Positions 51,132 to 61,434 of a stretch of 64,000 nt of DNA are shown here, one piece after another. The stretch is from NCBI GenBank assembly GCA_046154665.1, contig JBJXFG010000047.1, positions 102,960 to 166,959 on the forward strand, read 5' to 3'. The first letter of the stretch is position 1. Every line of letters starts with the position of its first letter. Source of the DNA: JAFLCM01 sp046154665 (GTDB lineage Bacteria > Planctomycetota > Phycisphaerae > Phycisphaerales > UBA1924). Position numbers and translations under genes: made by a program. The notes under the pieces are model-generated. The model did not search any database and was not told the origin of the DNA. It worked only from the letters and a program-made list of their open reading frames with translations.

Positions 51132-52160
51132 CTACCGACCTTCCCACAACGGCCCCTGGCGAAGTGGTGGCATCCGGGCCCCCAGTTTCTCGAGCGCCGT
51201 CCGCTCGTCGGGCTCGAGCGACTTGGGCGCGACAATCTTGATCACCGCGAAAAGGTCGCCGACGTTCCCGGCTGGTCCGGCGTCGTCGCGCAGGCCGAGG
51301 CCCTTCAATCGCAGTCGCTGACCGCTGTTGGTCCCGGGGGCGATGTTGATCTCGACGCGACCGGTGAGCGTTGGCACATTCACCGCCGCCCCGAGCGCGG
51401 CCTCGGCGATCGACACCGGCAGTTCGAGCTCAAGATTCAGTTCGTCGCGCTTGAACAACGGGTGCTTGGCGACGCGGACGGTGAGGATGAGGTCGCCCGC
51501 GGCTCCGCCTCGGGTGGATTCCATGCCCGCCCCGCGGATGCGGAGTTTCCCCCCGTCGGGGAACGCGCGGGGGATGGTGACTTCGATGTCCTTGGGGGGC
51601 GGGGCGGAGGTGGCGGGGTGAGTTCCGTCGCCGACGCGGATGTGGCGTTTACCGCCCAGGGCCGCGGTGACGAAATCGACTTCGATGACACTCTCGACAT
51701 CGCGCCCGCGACCGGCGGCGCGGGCCCGGCCCGCCGTGCCGGCACCCGATCGCCCGCCTCTCCCGGAAGTTCCGCGTCCGCCGCCCATCCCACCGCCGAC
51801 TCCACCGCCCACCCCGCCCCCCACCCCGCCGAAGATGGACTCGAAGATGTCCGACATCTCGGCACCCTCGAAGTTGACGCCGTCGACGTTCCACGATGTG
51901 CCACCCGAACGTGGATCGAACCCGCCCCCGGCCGAGCGCGGCCCCTCGTGCCCGTACTGGTCATACACGCGCCGCTTGCCCGCGTCCGACAGCACGTCAT
52001 ATGCCTGCTGCACCTCGCCGAACTTCGTGGCGGCGTCGGGGGCCTTGTTGCGATCCGGGTGCAGTTCGCGGGCGAGTTTTCGATAGGCGGACTTGATCTC
52101 GCCCTCGCCCGCCGAGCGCGGGATGCCGAGGACTTCGTAATGGTCACGGGGAGCGGACAT
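51132..52160 (-). CDS. DnaJ/CbpA-type J-domain protein
   Basis: 342 residues. The N-terminal J domain has HPD in KLARELHPDRNKAP (about 33-37). A Gly-rich linker (GGVGGGVGGGVGGGMGGGRG) and two substrate-binding beta domains of DnaJ-C type follow. There is no CxxCxGxG zinc region, so it is CbpA-like. It co-chaperones DnaK. The start at 52160 is preferred over 52289; the longer version would translate a family G repeat. Confidence 0.92.
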   Translation of the reverse strand: MSAPRDHYEVLGIPRSAGEGEIKSAYRKLARELHPDRNKAPDAATKFGEVQQAYDVLSDAGKRRVYDQYGHEGPRSAGGGFDPRSGGTSWNVDGVNFEGAEMSDIFESIFGGVGGGVGGGVGGGMGGGRGTSGRGGRSGAGTAGRARAAGRGRDVESVIEVDFVTAALGGKRHIRVGDGTHPATSAPPPKDIEVTIPRAFPDGGKLRIRGAGMESTRGGAAGDLILTVRVAKHPLFKRDELNLELELPVSIAEAALGAAVNVPTLTGRVEINIAPGTNSGQRLRLKGLGLRDDAGPAGNVGDLFAVIKIVAPKSLEPDERTALEKLGARMPPLRQGPLWEGR

Positions 52161-52190
52161 GCGTGCGCGGAGTGTAGGGATTGGGGCTCG

Positions 52191-52252
52191 GTGGGGCAGG
52201 CTTCCAGCCTGCCTTTTGGAAGAACAGACAGGCTGGAAACCGGCCCCACCGC
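52191..52252. repeat. Family G palindromic doublet
   Basis: An arm with ggggcaggcttccagcctgc and an inverted arm with aggctggaaaccggccccac, between the DnaJ and kinase genes. Confidence 0.85.
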
Positions 52253-52431
52253 TGAAATCTTGCGGGTTTCGCCGCGTTGATCTTTCCACCCGTGACGGGG
52301 ATACTCTGCCGGGTCGACCCGGAGCGGTCGGCGGGCGTGGGCGTTCTCAATCGGCCGGGTGGCTGGGGGGGCGTCGCGCCGGGTGATGGTGCGGCCAGCC
52401 GGCCGCGGTGTCGAATCGGCGTCCCGCGCAC

Positions 52432-53328
<897 letters not shown>

Positions 53329-53332
53329 AGGG

Positions 53333-53372
53333 GAGTCGGGGGTCGGGGGTCCGGGGGTCCGGGGGTCCGGGG
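53333..53372. repeat. Family H variant words
   Basis: Tandem gggggtccgg words directly after the kinase stop. Confidence 0.7.
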
Positions 53373-53935
53373 GGCGGTTCGACGGGGTTCGATCACGGTT
53401 GCCGAATGCTTCGCTCGAGCGCCGCGGTTCCGGCCGGGTGCGGCATGCAATGCTCCACACGCACGATGTGGTCCCGCAAGCGAGTTGATCGCCTCGGCGT
53501 CTGCAACACGCGCCGGAGGACGCCGCTTCTCCCCGGCTTTTCCCCGACCGGGCGCGTTTGTCATCCACGTCGGCACCACGAAAACTCGCATGTCTCACGA
53601 ATCACCTGATTCGGTGTATCAGCGAGGGAACTCCCTGACTCTTCTCCCGAGGAAACGGCATCACACAGGTTTGAGTCGCCCACTCACAGGGTTCACCCTG
53701 ACATCGCGATGCTGTGTGTCGTGGACCCCCCTGACGCGGTGATCGTGTGCGACGTCACCCGGATTGTCACGGACACCTGCGGAGGTAAATCGGTGAAGCC
53801 GTGCGTTCGGGAATCCCCTCGGTCCAGCCGCAACTTGCTGACGTGGCGGGCTTCCGTCGATATAACGAGACTGGTTGGGACGTCTCCGGGGGTGAAACGA
53901 ACCACGGCTATGGAGACGGCGCGAAGCCGATCACG
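53373..53935. other. Long intergenic gap before the first LuxR-type gene
   Basis: About 560 bp with no convincing gene. A weak promoter-like pair (ttgctg at 53835, tataac at 53861; spacing too long at 20 bp) is present. Short frames in this gap look random. Confidence 0.4.
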
Positions 53936-54814
53936 ATGGGCTCACACCTGCTTGAACTGCGTACCGATTGCGACTGCCTATGCCCGGAGACCGCCGCGCA
54001 GCTTTGCGGCTTCACAGGCGTGCTGCACACCTGCCCGGAAACGGAGGCGTCGGCGTGGCTCGTCGCCGCCGCGCGGGCGCTCAACGCCCTGATGCACACA
54101 CAGTCTTCGTGCTGGCTGATGGACGCCAACATCGACGAGGCCACCGGGCACTGGCGTCCGAACGCCTACGGCATGACCTGCGAGCCCGGCAGCCCCACAT
54201 GGCTGGCGGTGCGCGAGCAGTTGCAGAGCGGATTCCCCGCCGACGACGCGCGCGGGCCGAAGGTCCGGGCGTTCGGGCTCCCGCTTGAGATTTGTCTGGC
54301 TCGAAACCAGATGTACCACAACGGCGAATGGGACCGCTCGTCGTACCGCGCGGTCTGCGAGCGCGTCGGGGTGCATGACTTCGTTCGGTGCGTTCGTGTG
54401 CTGAAGGGTGCGTCGCAGCGCCGCTGGCTGGTGGCCGAGCTTTGCAGCCTCGACGCCTGCCGCCCCTGCGCGCCAGAGAAGCCCGCGTTGCTCGGGGCGC
54501 TCACCGACGCCGTCGTCTGCGCCTACGACCACCGCTTCCTGCGCCTCGAGCGGGCCCGCGCCGCGCTGATGGCGCGTGTCAGCCCCGCGGCCCACGCGGT
54601 GCTCCCGCTGCTCGCCGACGGGTTCAGCGAATCCGAGATCGGCAAGCAGATCTTCCGCAGCGTCCACACGGTGCACGACCACGTGAAGCAGATCTACAAG
54701 GCGCTCGACATTTCGAGCCGCATCGAACTTCGCGACCTGTGGATGGGCACCAGTCAGCCGACGCCTGATCGGCCCGGTTCAGCCGTTCCGAGTCGCACGC
54801 ACGGCATCGAATGA
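53936..54814 (+). CDS. LuxR-type HTH transcriptional regulator, paralogue 1
   Basis: About 292 residues (start at 53936; 53801 is possible but adds Gly-rich residues). The C-terminal HTH of the FixJ/NarL/LuxR type reads SPAAHAVLPLLADGFSESEI then SVHTVHDHVKQIYKALDI. The N-terminal 200 residues are a putative sensor region with conserved Cys/Trp, shared with the next gene and not recognised as a known domain. There is no receiver Asp pattern. Ligand and targets are unknown. Confidence 0.8.
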   Translation: MGSHLLELRTDCDCLCPETAAQLCGFTGVLHTCPETEASAWLVAAARALNALMHTQSSCWLMDANIDEATGHWRPNAYGMTCEPGSPTWLAVREQLQSGFPADDARGPKVRAFGLPLEICLARNQMYHNGEWDRSSYRAVCERVGVHDFVRCVRVLKGASQRRWLVAELCSLDACRPCAPEKPALLGALTDAVVCAYDHRFLRLERARAALMARVSPAAHAVLPLLADGFSESEIGKQIFRSVHTVHDHVKQIYKALDISSRIELRDLWMGTSQPTPDRPGSAVPSRTHGIE

Positions 54815-55008
54815 TTCAAAGAGCGATCTGGGGGCCCAGATCGGCACAGCGACTCACCTGTTTAGGTCATCCGAGATATGCCTGTCAAGGTAATAGTGGC
54901 ACGCGCGCTGGCTGATTGTGGCCCGAAGGGGACGCAGACTCCGATCCGCTGCCTACTGTCGTTCATCGCGCCCGGGGGGCTTGCGGTCCAACCTGGAGTA
55001 CCGAGTTC

Positions 55009-55871
55009 GTGCCCGCTGATCAGACATCCGAATCGCAGCGGGCCTTCGTCAACGGCACCCGCGGCACAACCGATCCCTCGGACTTGCCGCGGCGTTGCTG
55101 CGAGCTCGTGGCCGAGGGCTTCTGCTTGCGGTTGACCGAGCCGCGCGCGTGGCTGAACCAGATCGCAGAGCGGCTGGCGAACCTGCTCGGCCCGAACACG
55201 GCGTGCTGGATGTCCGACGCGGCGCTCGATCAGGAAGGCACGGGATGGATCGGGAACGTCTTCGCACCCGGCACCTGGGACGGGAACGAGTTGTTCACGC
55301 TCGCGAGTTCGGAAACGCGGAGCGGCTTCCCGCTGGGCGACGCGCCGGGGTGCCCGCTCCGCGCGTTCACCGTGCCCGGCGCCGCCTGCATCGACCGCGC
55401 GGGGATCTACTCGGATTCCGACTGGCAGGCGTCGCGGTACCGGGTCGTGTGCGAGCGCGCCGGGGTGCATGACTTCGTCCGCGGCGCGCACCTCGTGGGC
55501 CCGCCGGGCTCGCGGCGCTGGTTGGTGGCGGAAGTGCAGGGCCTTGAACCGGATTGGTCGGTCGGTCCGACGATCTGCGAACCCCTCGCCGCGGTCATGC
55601 CCGGCATCGCCCGCGCATACGACCAGCGGTTCCTGCGCCGCGAGAGGGTGCGCCAGGAACTGGCGGATCGGGTGCGTCCGGCTCAGCGCGAGACGCTGGT
55701 CTACTGGGCCGAGGGCCTGAGCGAGCCGGAGATCGCCCGCAAGGTCTTTCGCAGCGTGCACACGGTGCACGACCATGTGAAGCGCATCTACGGGCGCTGG
55801 AGATTTCCAACCGGGTCGAGCTGCGTGACCTGTGGATGGGGTATGCCGACCCGGCGCTCGAGTCGAAGTGA
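55009..55871 (+). pseudogene. LuxR-type regulator, paralogue 2, frameshifted
   Basis: Parallel to the gene before it: the same sensor-region motifs (YRVVCERAGVHDFVRGAHLV versus YRAVCERVGVHDFVRCVRVL) and the same HTH (SVHTVHDHVKRIY). After KRIYG the reading frame is lost. The correct continuation (GALEISNRVELRDLWMG, ending at 55871) is in another frame, one base short relative to paralogue 1 at about 55791-55793. This is a one-base deletion near a ggg run. It is either a true pseudogene or an assembly error. The GTG at 55009 is the presumed start. Unrepaired, the frame ends at 55932, overlapping the next start. Confidence 0.75.
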
Positions 55872-55928
55872 TGATGCCGAGGTGCGTGGGGGAGTGAAAG
55901 CCTTCGCGGCGTCGCCGTACAGTCGTGG

Positions 55929-57476
55929 ATGAGCGCAGACGTTTCAACTCGCGGCGGGGCTGACCCCGGGCCGACCCACATGAGCGCCGACGAGTTCCGC
56001 GCCGCCGCCCATGAGGTCGTCGAGTGGATCATCCGCTACCACGAGCACACGGTGCACGAGGCACCGGTGCTCCCGAACGTGAAGCCCGGCGACATCGCCC
56101 GCGCCCTCCCCGCCCACGCCCCCGAGCACCCGCGCCCCTGGCGCGAAACCCTCGAGCAGTTCGAACGCACCATCCTCCCCGGCGTCACCCACTGGCAGGC
56201 ACCGGGCTTCCACGCCTTCTTCCCGTCGGCGTACTCGCACCCCTCGATGCTCGGCGACATGCTCTGCGGCGCCCTCGGGGCCGTCGGGTTCCTGTGGCAG
56301 GGCTGCCCCGCCATGACCGAAGTCGAGACCGTCGTGCTCGATTGGCTGGGCGAAATGATCGGGCTGCCGCTGGCGTTCCTCGATGGTGCATCCAACCACT
56401 CCGGCGGCGGCGTCATCCAAGGCACGGCGAGCGAAGCGGTGCTCGTGGCCATGCTCGCCGCGCGCGCCCGTGGTACGTCGGCTCTCCGAGCCGACTCTTC
56501 TCCAGACCAACCACCACGCCCGAACCCCGCTCCCATCCTCACCGCTTACACCTCCACCCAAGCGCACTCGTCGATCGTCAAAGCCGCGATGGTCAGCGGC
56601 ATCGGGCGCGAGAACGTCCGCCTCATCGGTGTCGATGATCGCCTCGCCTTGCGCCCCGACTTGCTCGAACAGGCCATTGAGAAAGACCGCGCCGAGGGGC
56701 GAGTGCCCTTCTTCATCTGCGCCACCGTCGGCACCACATCAACCACGGCGGTCGACCCCGTGCCCGCCATCGGCGCCATCGCGCAGCGTCACGGCGTGTG
56801 GCTGCACGTCGACGCCGCCTACGCCGGTGCCGCCATGGTGTGCCCCGAGTTCCGCTGGATGAACGCTGGTATCGAGCTCGCCGATTCGTACAACTTCAAC
56901 CCGCACAAGTGGCTGCTCACCGGCTTCGACTGCTCGGCGCTGTGGGTGCGCGACCGCCGACCGCTCATCGACGCCCTCTCGATCACCCCGGAGTATCTGC
57001 GGAACAAGGCCAGTGAGACCGGCGCGGTCATCGATTACCGCGATTGGCAGGTGCCGTTGGGAAGGCGCTTCCGAGCGTTGAAACTGTGGTTCGTGCTGCG
57101 GCACTACGGCGTATCCGGCCTGCAAGCCTTCATCCGCGAGCATGTGGGCCTCGCCGAGCGTTTCGAGCAGATGGTGCGCGAGGATGAGGCGCGGCGCTTC
57201 GAGGTCGTGACACCCCGCGTGCTGGGCCTGGTGTGCATCCGCCCGAGGTACGTCGGCTCTCCGAGCCGACATGACTTGGACACCCTCACCCGGCGCATCC
57301 ACGAACGAATCAACGCCACCGGCCAGGCTTATCTCACGCACACCGTCATCCCCCTGCCGGATGGCAGCGGCGACGGCTACGTCATCCGCGTCTCCATCGG
57401 CACCGCGAGCACCAAACTCGAACACGTCGAACGCCTGTGGCGATTGCTCTGCGAGGCGGCGGATGCGGAATCGTGA
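55929..57476 (+). CDS. PLP-dependent decarboxylase (aromatic amino acid decarboxylase type)
   Basis: 515 residues. It belongs to the group II decarboxylase family, with HSGGGVIQGTASEAVLVAML, HVDAAYAGAAMV (cofactor-binding Asp) and NFNPHKWLLTGFD, whose Lys (about 327) binds PLP. It decarboxylates aromatic or other L-amino acids. Two family B copies are read in-frame, GTSALRADSS at residues 181-190 and RYVGSPSRH at about 439-448. Both lie in probable surface loops. The ATG is at 55929, and 55980 is an internal alternative. Confidence 0.92.
   Translation: MSADVSTRGGADPGPTHMSADEFRAAAHEVVEWIIRYHEHTVHEAPVLPNVKPGDIARALPAHAPEHPRPWRETLEQFERTILPGVTHWQAPGFHAFFPSAYSHPSMLGDMLCGALGAVGFLWQGCPAMTEVETVVLDWLGEMIGLPLAFLDGASNHSGGGVIQGTASEAVLVAMLAARARGTSALRADSSPDQPPRPNPAPILTAYTSTQAHSSIVKAAMVSGIGRENVRLIGVDDRLALRPDLLEQAIEKDRAEGRVPFFICATVGTTSTTAVDPVPAIGAIAQRHGVWLHVDAAYAGAAMVCPEFRWMNAGIELADSYNFNPHKWLLTGFDCSALWVRDRRPLIDALSITPEYLRNKASETGAVIDYRDWQVPLGRRFRALKLWFVLRHYGVSGLQAFIREHVGLAERFEQMVREDEARRFEVVTPRVLGLVCIRPRYVGSPSRHDLDTLTRRIHERINATGQAYLTHTVIPLPDGSGDGYVIRVSIGTASTKLEHVERLWRLLCEAADAES
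56472..56500. repeat. Family B half copy inside decarboxylase gene
   Basis: Core ggtacgtcggctctccgagc, single orientation, no inverted partner. In-frame; encodes GTSALRADSS. Confidence 0.9.
57247..57270. repeat. Family B half copy inside decarboxylase gene
   Basis: The same core as at 56472, read in a different codon frame (RYVGSPSR). In-frame with the gene. Confidence 0.9.
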
Positions 57477-57582
57477 ATGGGAGTTGCGACCCCTCACGAC
57501 GAGAGAAATCGAACGCGGCGCGAAGCCCCTTGGCCACCGAGTTCGCGCTCGGAGCTCGGATGGACAGACCCGTGATGAGAAG

Positions 57583-57610
57583 CCGACCCTGAGGCTCTGC
57601 GAAGGGTCGG
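57583..57610. terminator. Hairpin between convergent genes
   Basis: Stem ccgaccct (57583-57590) / agggtcgg (57603-57610), loop 12 nt. It lies between the decarboxylase and aminotransferase stops; there is no strong T-tract. Confidence 0.4.
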
Positions 57611-57649
57611 ATCGAGTGCCGCGACCGCACCGGATTCACACGCGCGAGA

Positions 57650-58810
57650 TCAGAGGCCTGAGCCCATCCTTCTCCCCGCCTCCCTGATCGTCTCGATTTT
57701 CTTGCAGAACGCCCAGCGAACGAACTTCCGACCCTCGCTCTTGTTCTCGTAGAACACGCTCGGCGGGATCGCCGCCACGCCCACCTTCTCGATGAGGTGC
57801 TTCACCAGCGTCACGTCGTCGGCCAGCCCCAGTCGAGCGCTCACCTTTGAGTGGTCGGCGTAGATGAAGTACCCGCCCCGTGGCACCTCAAACTCGTAGC
57901 CCTGCTCGCGCAGGATCAACGCCAGCAGGTCGCGCCGCTCGACGAACTCGCGCCGTGTCTGCTCGAAGTACGACTCGGGCGACCGCAGCGCCGCCGCCGC
58001 CGCGTGCTGCATCGGCGTGCTCACGGCGAACGTCAGGAACTGGTGGGCCGAGCGGATCGCTTTGGTCAGCGCCGGCGGCGCGATCGCCCAGCCGATCTTC
58101 CAGCCCGTCAAGCTGAACGCCTTCCCGAGCGAGTTCAGCGTGACCGTTCGCTCGGCCATGCCTTCGAGCGACGCGATTGAAATATGTTCGCCGTCATAGA
58201 CCAGCCGGTCGTACACCTCATCGCTGATCGCCACGAGGTTGCTCTGCCTGCACACCGAGGCGATCTCCCCGAGCTCCTCCCGCGTCAACACGCGCCCGGT
58301 CGGGTTGTGCGGCGTGTTCACGACGATCAGCTTCGTCCGCGGCGTGACGGCCCTGCGAAGTTCGGCCGGATCAAAGGTGAAGCCCGGGCCCCGCATCGTG
58401 ACAAACCTCGGCGTGGCCCCGGCCATCGCCACGCACGCTCGATACGAATCGTAATAAGGCTCGAAAAGGACCACCTCGTCGCCCGGGTTGAGCAGCCCGA
58501 GCATCACCGCGGCGATCGCCTCGGTGCAGCCCGATGTGACGGTGACGTTGGCGTCGGGGTCAGTGAAGACACCGCTGCGGGAAGTGAAGCAACGGGCGAT
58601 TTCCTGGTTGAGGGCCGGGACCCCCAGCATGCGGGCGTACTGCGCGTGCCCGGCGTGAATGGCTTCGATCGCCGCCGCCTTCACATGTTCGGGCCCGTCG
58701 AAATCCGGGAATCCCTGCGCGAGGTTGACCGCCCCGTGCTCGGTCGCCAAGCGGGAGATCTCCGTGAAGATGGTGGTGCCAAAGGGCACGAGGTTGGCGT
58801 TGGCGAGCAT
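57650..58810 (-). CDS. Class I/II aminotransferase
   Basis: 386 residues. PLP enzyme of fold type I: NTPHNPTGRV, SDEVYDRLVYDGE and SLGKAFSLTGWKIGW, in which Lys forms the Schiff base. It is similar to kynurenine/methionine-oxo transaminases (YbdL type), but the exact donor is not determined. The ATG at 58810 is preferred over 59038. It is convergent with the decarboxylase. Confidence 0.92.
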   Translation of the reverse strand: MLANANLVPFGTTIFTEISRLATEHGAVNLAQGFPDFDGPEHVKAAAIEAIHAGHAQYARMLGVPALNQEIARCFTSRSGVFTDPDANVTVTSGCTEAIAAVMLGLLNPGDEVVLFEPYYDSYRACVAMAGATPRFVTMRGPGFTFDPAELRRAVTPRTKLIVVNTPHNPTGRVLTREELGEIASVCRQSNLVAISDEVYDRLVYDGEHISIASLEGMAERTVTLNSLGKAFSLTGWKIGWAIAPPALTKAIRSAHQFLTFAVSTPMQHAAAAALRSPESYFEQTRREFVERRDLLALILREQGYEFEVPRGGYFIYADHSKVSARLGLADDVTLVKHLIEKVGVAAIPPSVFYENKSEGRKFVRWAFCKKIETIREAGRRMGSGL

Positions 58811-59353
58811 GGTCTTGGTGGCTTGGGGCTTATGGCTTGTGGCGAGGCTCGGAACTCGGGGCTTCGAGATTTCGGGTTTGAGCCTAGTGCCCAGTGCCCG
58901 ATGCCCGATGCCCGATGCCCGATGCCTTCTCCGGATTATGGGTCCATCAAGCACAGACCGGACCCCGAACCCCGACACGCGAACCCCGCCCGGAGCGGCA
59001 GAACTGCTACGTCCAACCCCAAAATGACGGGAAGTCAAGGGATTTTCCTTCGGGATCGCGGTTTTTTGGCGTACACTGCGAGTGGAGACATGGAAGTGGA
59101 ATCCCTTTTCGCTTGGTGGGATTCCTGAGCTGTAACGGATTTTTCATAGAGAAAAATCCGGGCGCGATCACTTTGCGCTTGCACCCTCCCAATTCCGAGG
59201 TATGCTGTTGGCATAGGAGGGAAGCTCGCGGGAGGAAACACGTCTCTCCCCCCCGGCTTCCGTGCTTGGTTTGAACTCGTTCAGGGCTTCAATGCGCCAC
59301 TGGTCCCCGGCGATTGCGGCTACCCGAGTCGTTGCAGCATGAGGAGTAGGGAT
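58811..59353. other. Intergenic region with family J words and a leader hairpin
   Basis: Contains tandem gcccgatgcccgatgcccga words (58891-58925), a promoter-like stretch at 59057-59077 (16 of 21 positions shared with 60351-60371) and a hairpin (59136-59145 / 59151-59160). No gene was seen. Confidence 0.6.
59136..59160. promoter_or_regulatory. Perfect hairpin upstream of CTERM gene
   Basis: Stem cggatttttc / gaaaaatccg with loop ataga, about 194 nt before the start at 59354. A comparable hairpin precedes the paralogue (60231-60255). Confidence 0.55.
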
Positions 59354-60112
59354 ATGCGTCACATTGCGTTTGCGTCCGTTCTGCTGGCCGCCGCTGGCTC
59401 TGCCCAGGCCGGTTACAGCAATCAGCTGGATCTCCAGATCGAGTTCCAGGGTCAGGTGTGGGTCATGAGCCAGTACCAGCAGGACTGGCAGACTCAGACT
59501 CTCCCCGACGGCTCGTTCCGTCTCTGGGGTCAGTCGACCTGCTTCACCGATGGCCAGGGCGGCGCCGTCACGGCGGCCTATGAGCTCGTCCTCTCGTCGA
59601 GCGAGCCCGACCCCACCGGCCGCGGCTTCCCGTTCGCTTCGGTGAGCTCGTCCTTCACCATCACGAACTCGTTCCCCGTTGCCAACCCCTTCACGGTGCT
59701 GACCACCGTTCCGATCAGCGTCCCCTTCCCGGCCACCGGGATGCGTGGTTCGCACTCGGGCTCGGTGCTCGACAACTCCGCGAACCTCAACGGCGCGACC
59801 GTTGCCGCCGGCGTCGGCTCGGCTCTCTATACCGCCCTGCTCGACGGCCTGCCCGTCGCCAGCCTGCGGAACGACCCCTTCGCCCAGATCGCCCCCGGTG
59901 GCGGCTCTGCCAGCATCGGCTCCACCAACTTCGGCGTCCCCGCCTTCTTGGGCGGCCCCGCCGCGGCCACCAGCCTGGGCATTCTGAATGCCTTCGTGCT
60001 CTCGGCCGAGGACTCGGTCACCAGCAACAGCACCTTCATCATCACCCCGGCCCCCGGTGCGGTGGCTCTGGGTGGTCTGGCTGGCCTGGTCGGCCTCCGC
60101 CGCCGTCGCTAA
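59354..60112 (+). CDS. Secreted protein with PxPG...RRRR sorting tail (paralogue A)
   Basis: About 252 residues. A signal peptide (IAFASVLLAAAGSAQA) is followed by a Ser/Gly/Thr-rich beta domain (QLDLQIEFQGQVWVM...). The C-terminus TPAPGAVALGGLAGLVGLRR and two more Arg is the PEP-CTERM-like tail. Start at 59354 (AGGAG at 59341-59345, 8 nt before). It shares the shape and tail of the next gene. It probably attaches to the envelope or is processed; function unknown. Confidence 0.85.
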   Translation: MRHIAFASVLLAAAGSAQAGYSNQLDLQIEFQGQVWVMSQYQQDWQTQTLPDGSFRLWGQSTCFTDGQGGAVTAAYELVLSSSEPDPTGRGFPFASVSSSFTITNSFPVANPFTVLTTVPISVPFPATGMRGSHSGSVLDNSANLNGATVAAGVGSALYTALLDGLPVASLRNDPFAQIAPGGGSASIGSTNFGVPAFLGGPAAATSLGILNAFVLSAEDSVTSNSTFIITPAPGAVALGGLAGLVGLRRRR

Positions 60113-60230
60113 TCGGTTGATATCCCCTCTGCAGGGGACCTGAAGCGGGTCCGAAAACACCTCACGAAAAATAAACGTGTCGGTTGCTTCGGAACTGGCC
60201 GCCATTTGTTTGACCAAGCGCCCCGCCGGT

Positions 60231-60255
60231 AAATCCTTGTCTATCAAGGATTTAT
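60231..60255. promoter_or_regulatory. Perfect hairpin upstream of second CTERM gene
   Basis: Stem taaatccttg / caaggattta, loop tctat, about 220 nt before the start at 60475. A promoter-like element follows at 60351-60371. The remainder of the 60113-60474 gap shows no gene. Confidence 0.6.
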
Positions 60256-60474
60256 CGGTGGGCTTCATTTTTGAGATTACCCAGTGTGAACCTTGTTTCA
60301 GGGAGTTCCAGGGCATTCCCTCAATCAGCGTCCGAATTGCCTCTTGCAAGCGCGGATTTTTCGGGCATACTTCTCCTGTTCTCCCGCCCGGGGACCAAAT
60401 GGGCGAAGAGAACCAGCGATTCGGGTGTAGGAGCCCGGACCTGTCACGACACGTCTAGTCGAGGGAGAGACCCC

Positions 60475-61176
60475 ATGCGTCGCACTTCAGTTTTCTTTGC
60501 GTCTGCCGCTCTGGCTCTGGCCGCTGGCTCGGCCTCCGCCGTGCCGCTCTTTGACTTCGTTCTCTCTGAGAACGGACTCCCGGTCTACAGCGCGTTTGCG
60601 AACCCCGGTTCGTGGACCTCGGCCCCCATCGGTGGCGGCGCGTTCCTGATCCAAGGCTCGTACGCCTCTGGCACGGTGTCTTTCGACTATCAGCTCACGC
60701 TGAAGTCCGACCCCTTCGCCACTGCGAACTTCAACCTCACCAATACCAGCGGGGCGCTTGGTCTTTATTCGACCTCGCTGACTCTGGCCGTCACTCCTGT
60801 GGCGGCCCCTAGCAGCTACCAGGGCTCCATCTCGGGCTCGATCGGCGACGATCCTGCCACCTCGAACGGTGCCCTGCTTTCCGCCGCCCCGGCCCTCTAT
60901 GAGGCCTTGGTTGACGGCGGCGTGTTCCAGGTCATGTACCCCGCCCCCTTCGCTCTGGCCGAGCCCTTCGGCGGCCTGACCGCTGACCTGCCCGCTCTGA
61001 ACTTCGCTGGCGCTGGCGGCCCCGCGGTGGCGAACTCCATCGGCCTCCGCAGCAGCTTCACCCTGACCAACGGCGACAGCGTCGGCCTCGTTACCCGCTT
61101 CGACATCGTCCCGACCCCGGGCGCTGCCTCGATGCTCGCGGTGGCCGGTCTGGTCGGCCTGCGTCGCCGCCGCTAA
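60475..61176 (+). CDS. Secreted protein with PxPG...RRRR sorting tail (paralogue B)
   Basis: About 233 residues. Signal peptide (FFASAALALAAGSASA), beta-rich domain with SYQGSISGSIGDDPATSNGA, and C-terminal VPTPGAASMLAVAGLVGLRR plus Arg. Start at 60475, with GAGGGAG about 10 nt upstream. It has the same layout as paralogue A (shared phrases such as 'ALYEALVDG' versus 'ALYTALLDG'), consistent with a tandem duplication and divergence. Confidence 0.85.
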   Translation: MRRTSVFFASAALALAAGSASAVPLFDFVLSENGLPVYSAFANPGSWTSAPIGGGAFLIQGSYASGTVSFDYQLTLKSDPFATANFNLTNTSGALGLYSTSLTLAVTPVAAPSSYQGSISGSIGDDPATSNGALLSAAPALYEALVDGGVFQVMYPAPFALAEPFGGLTADLPALNFAGAGGPAVANSIGLRSSFTLTNGDSVGLVTRFDIVPTPGAASMLAVAGLVGLRRRR

Positions 61177-61263
61177 GTGAACACGCGAGGCCGATCGGGG
61201 CCATCCCCGCTCCGCTCTCCTCGGGTTCACGAAGGGCACGATTGATCTTTCCCTTGTAAGTCT

Positions 61264-61296
61264 CCGTGTGCGGGCAGTCACCCTGCCCGCACACGG
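61264..61296. terminator. Strong hairpin after CTERM paralogue B
   Basis: 13-bp perfect stem ccgtgtgcgggca / tgcccgcacacgg with a 7-nt loop. No T-run follows, so termination is uncertain. It is about 88 nt past the stop. Confidence 0.5.
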
Positions 61297-61397
61297 TATG
61301 ACAACGGAATCTGACGGCATTCCCCTTGAACGCTGGCTTCGGCGCGGTGCGCCGGTGAACAAGGGCCGTCCACTTCCCATCTCCACTGCACCGCGTG

Positions 61398-61434
61398 AAA
61401 CGGGCTCCGCTTGGTGGCCCGTTTTATTCTTTTT
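61398..61434 (+). terminator. Rho-independent terminator
   Basis: Stem aaacgggc / gcccgttt (61398-61405 / 61417-61424) followed by tattcttttt. Canonical form; it sits between the CTERM gene and the ATPase gene, 87 nt before the latter's ATG. Confidence 0.75.

Noticed and set aside
53485..53742. Small open frame in the gap before the LuxR-type genes
   Set aside because: Composition and lack of any domain or ribosome-binding site make it look random.
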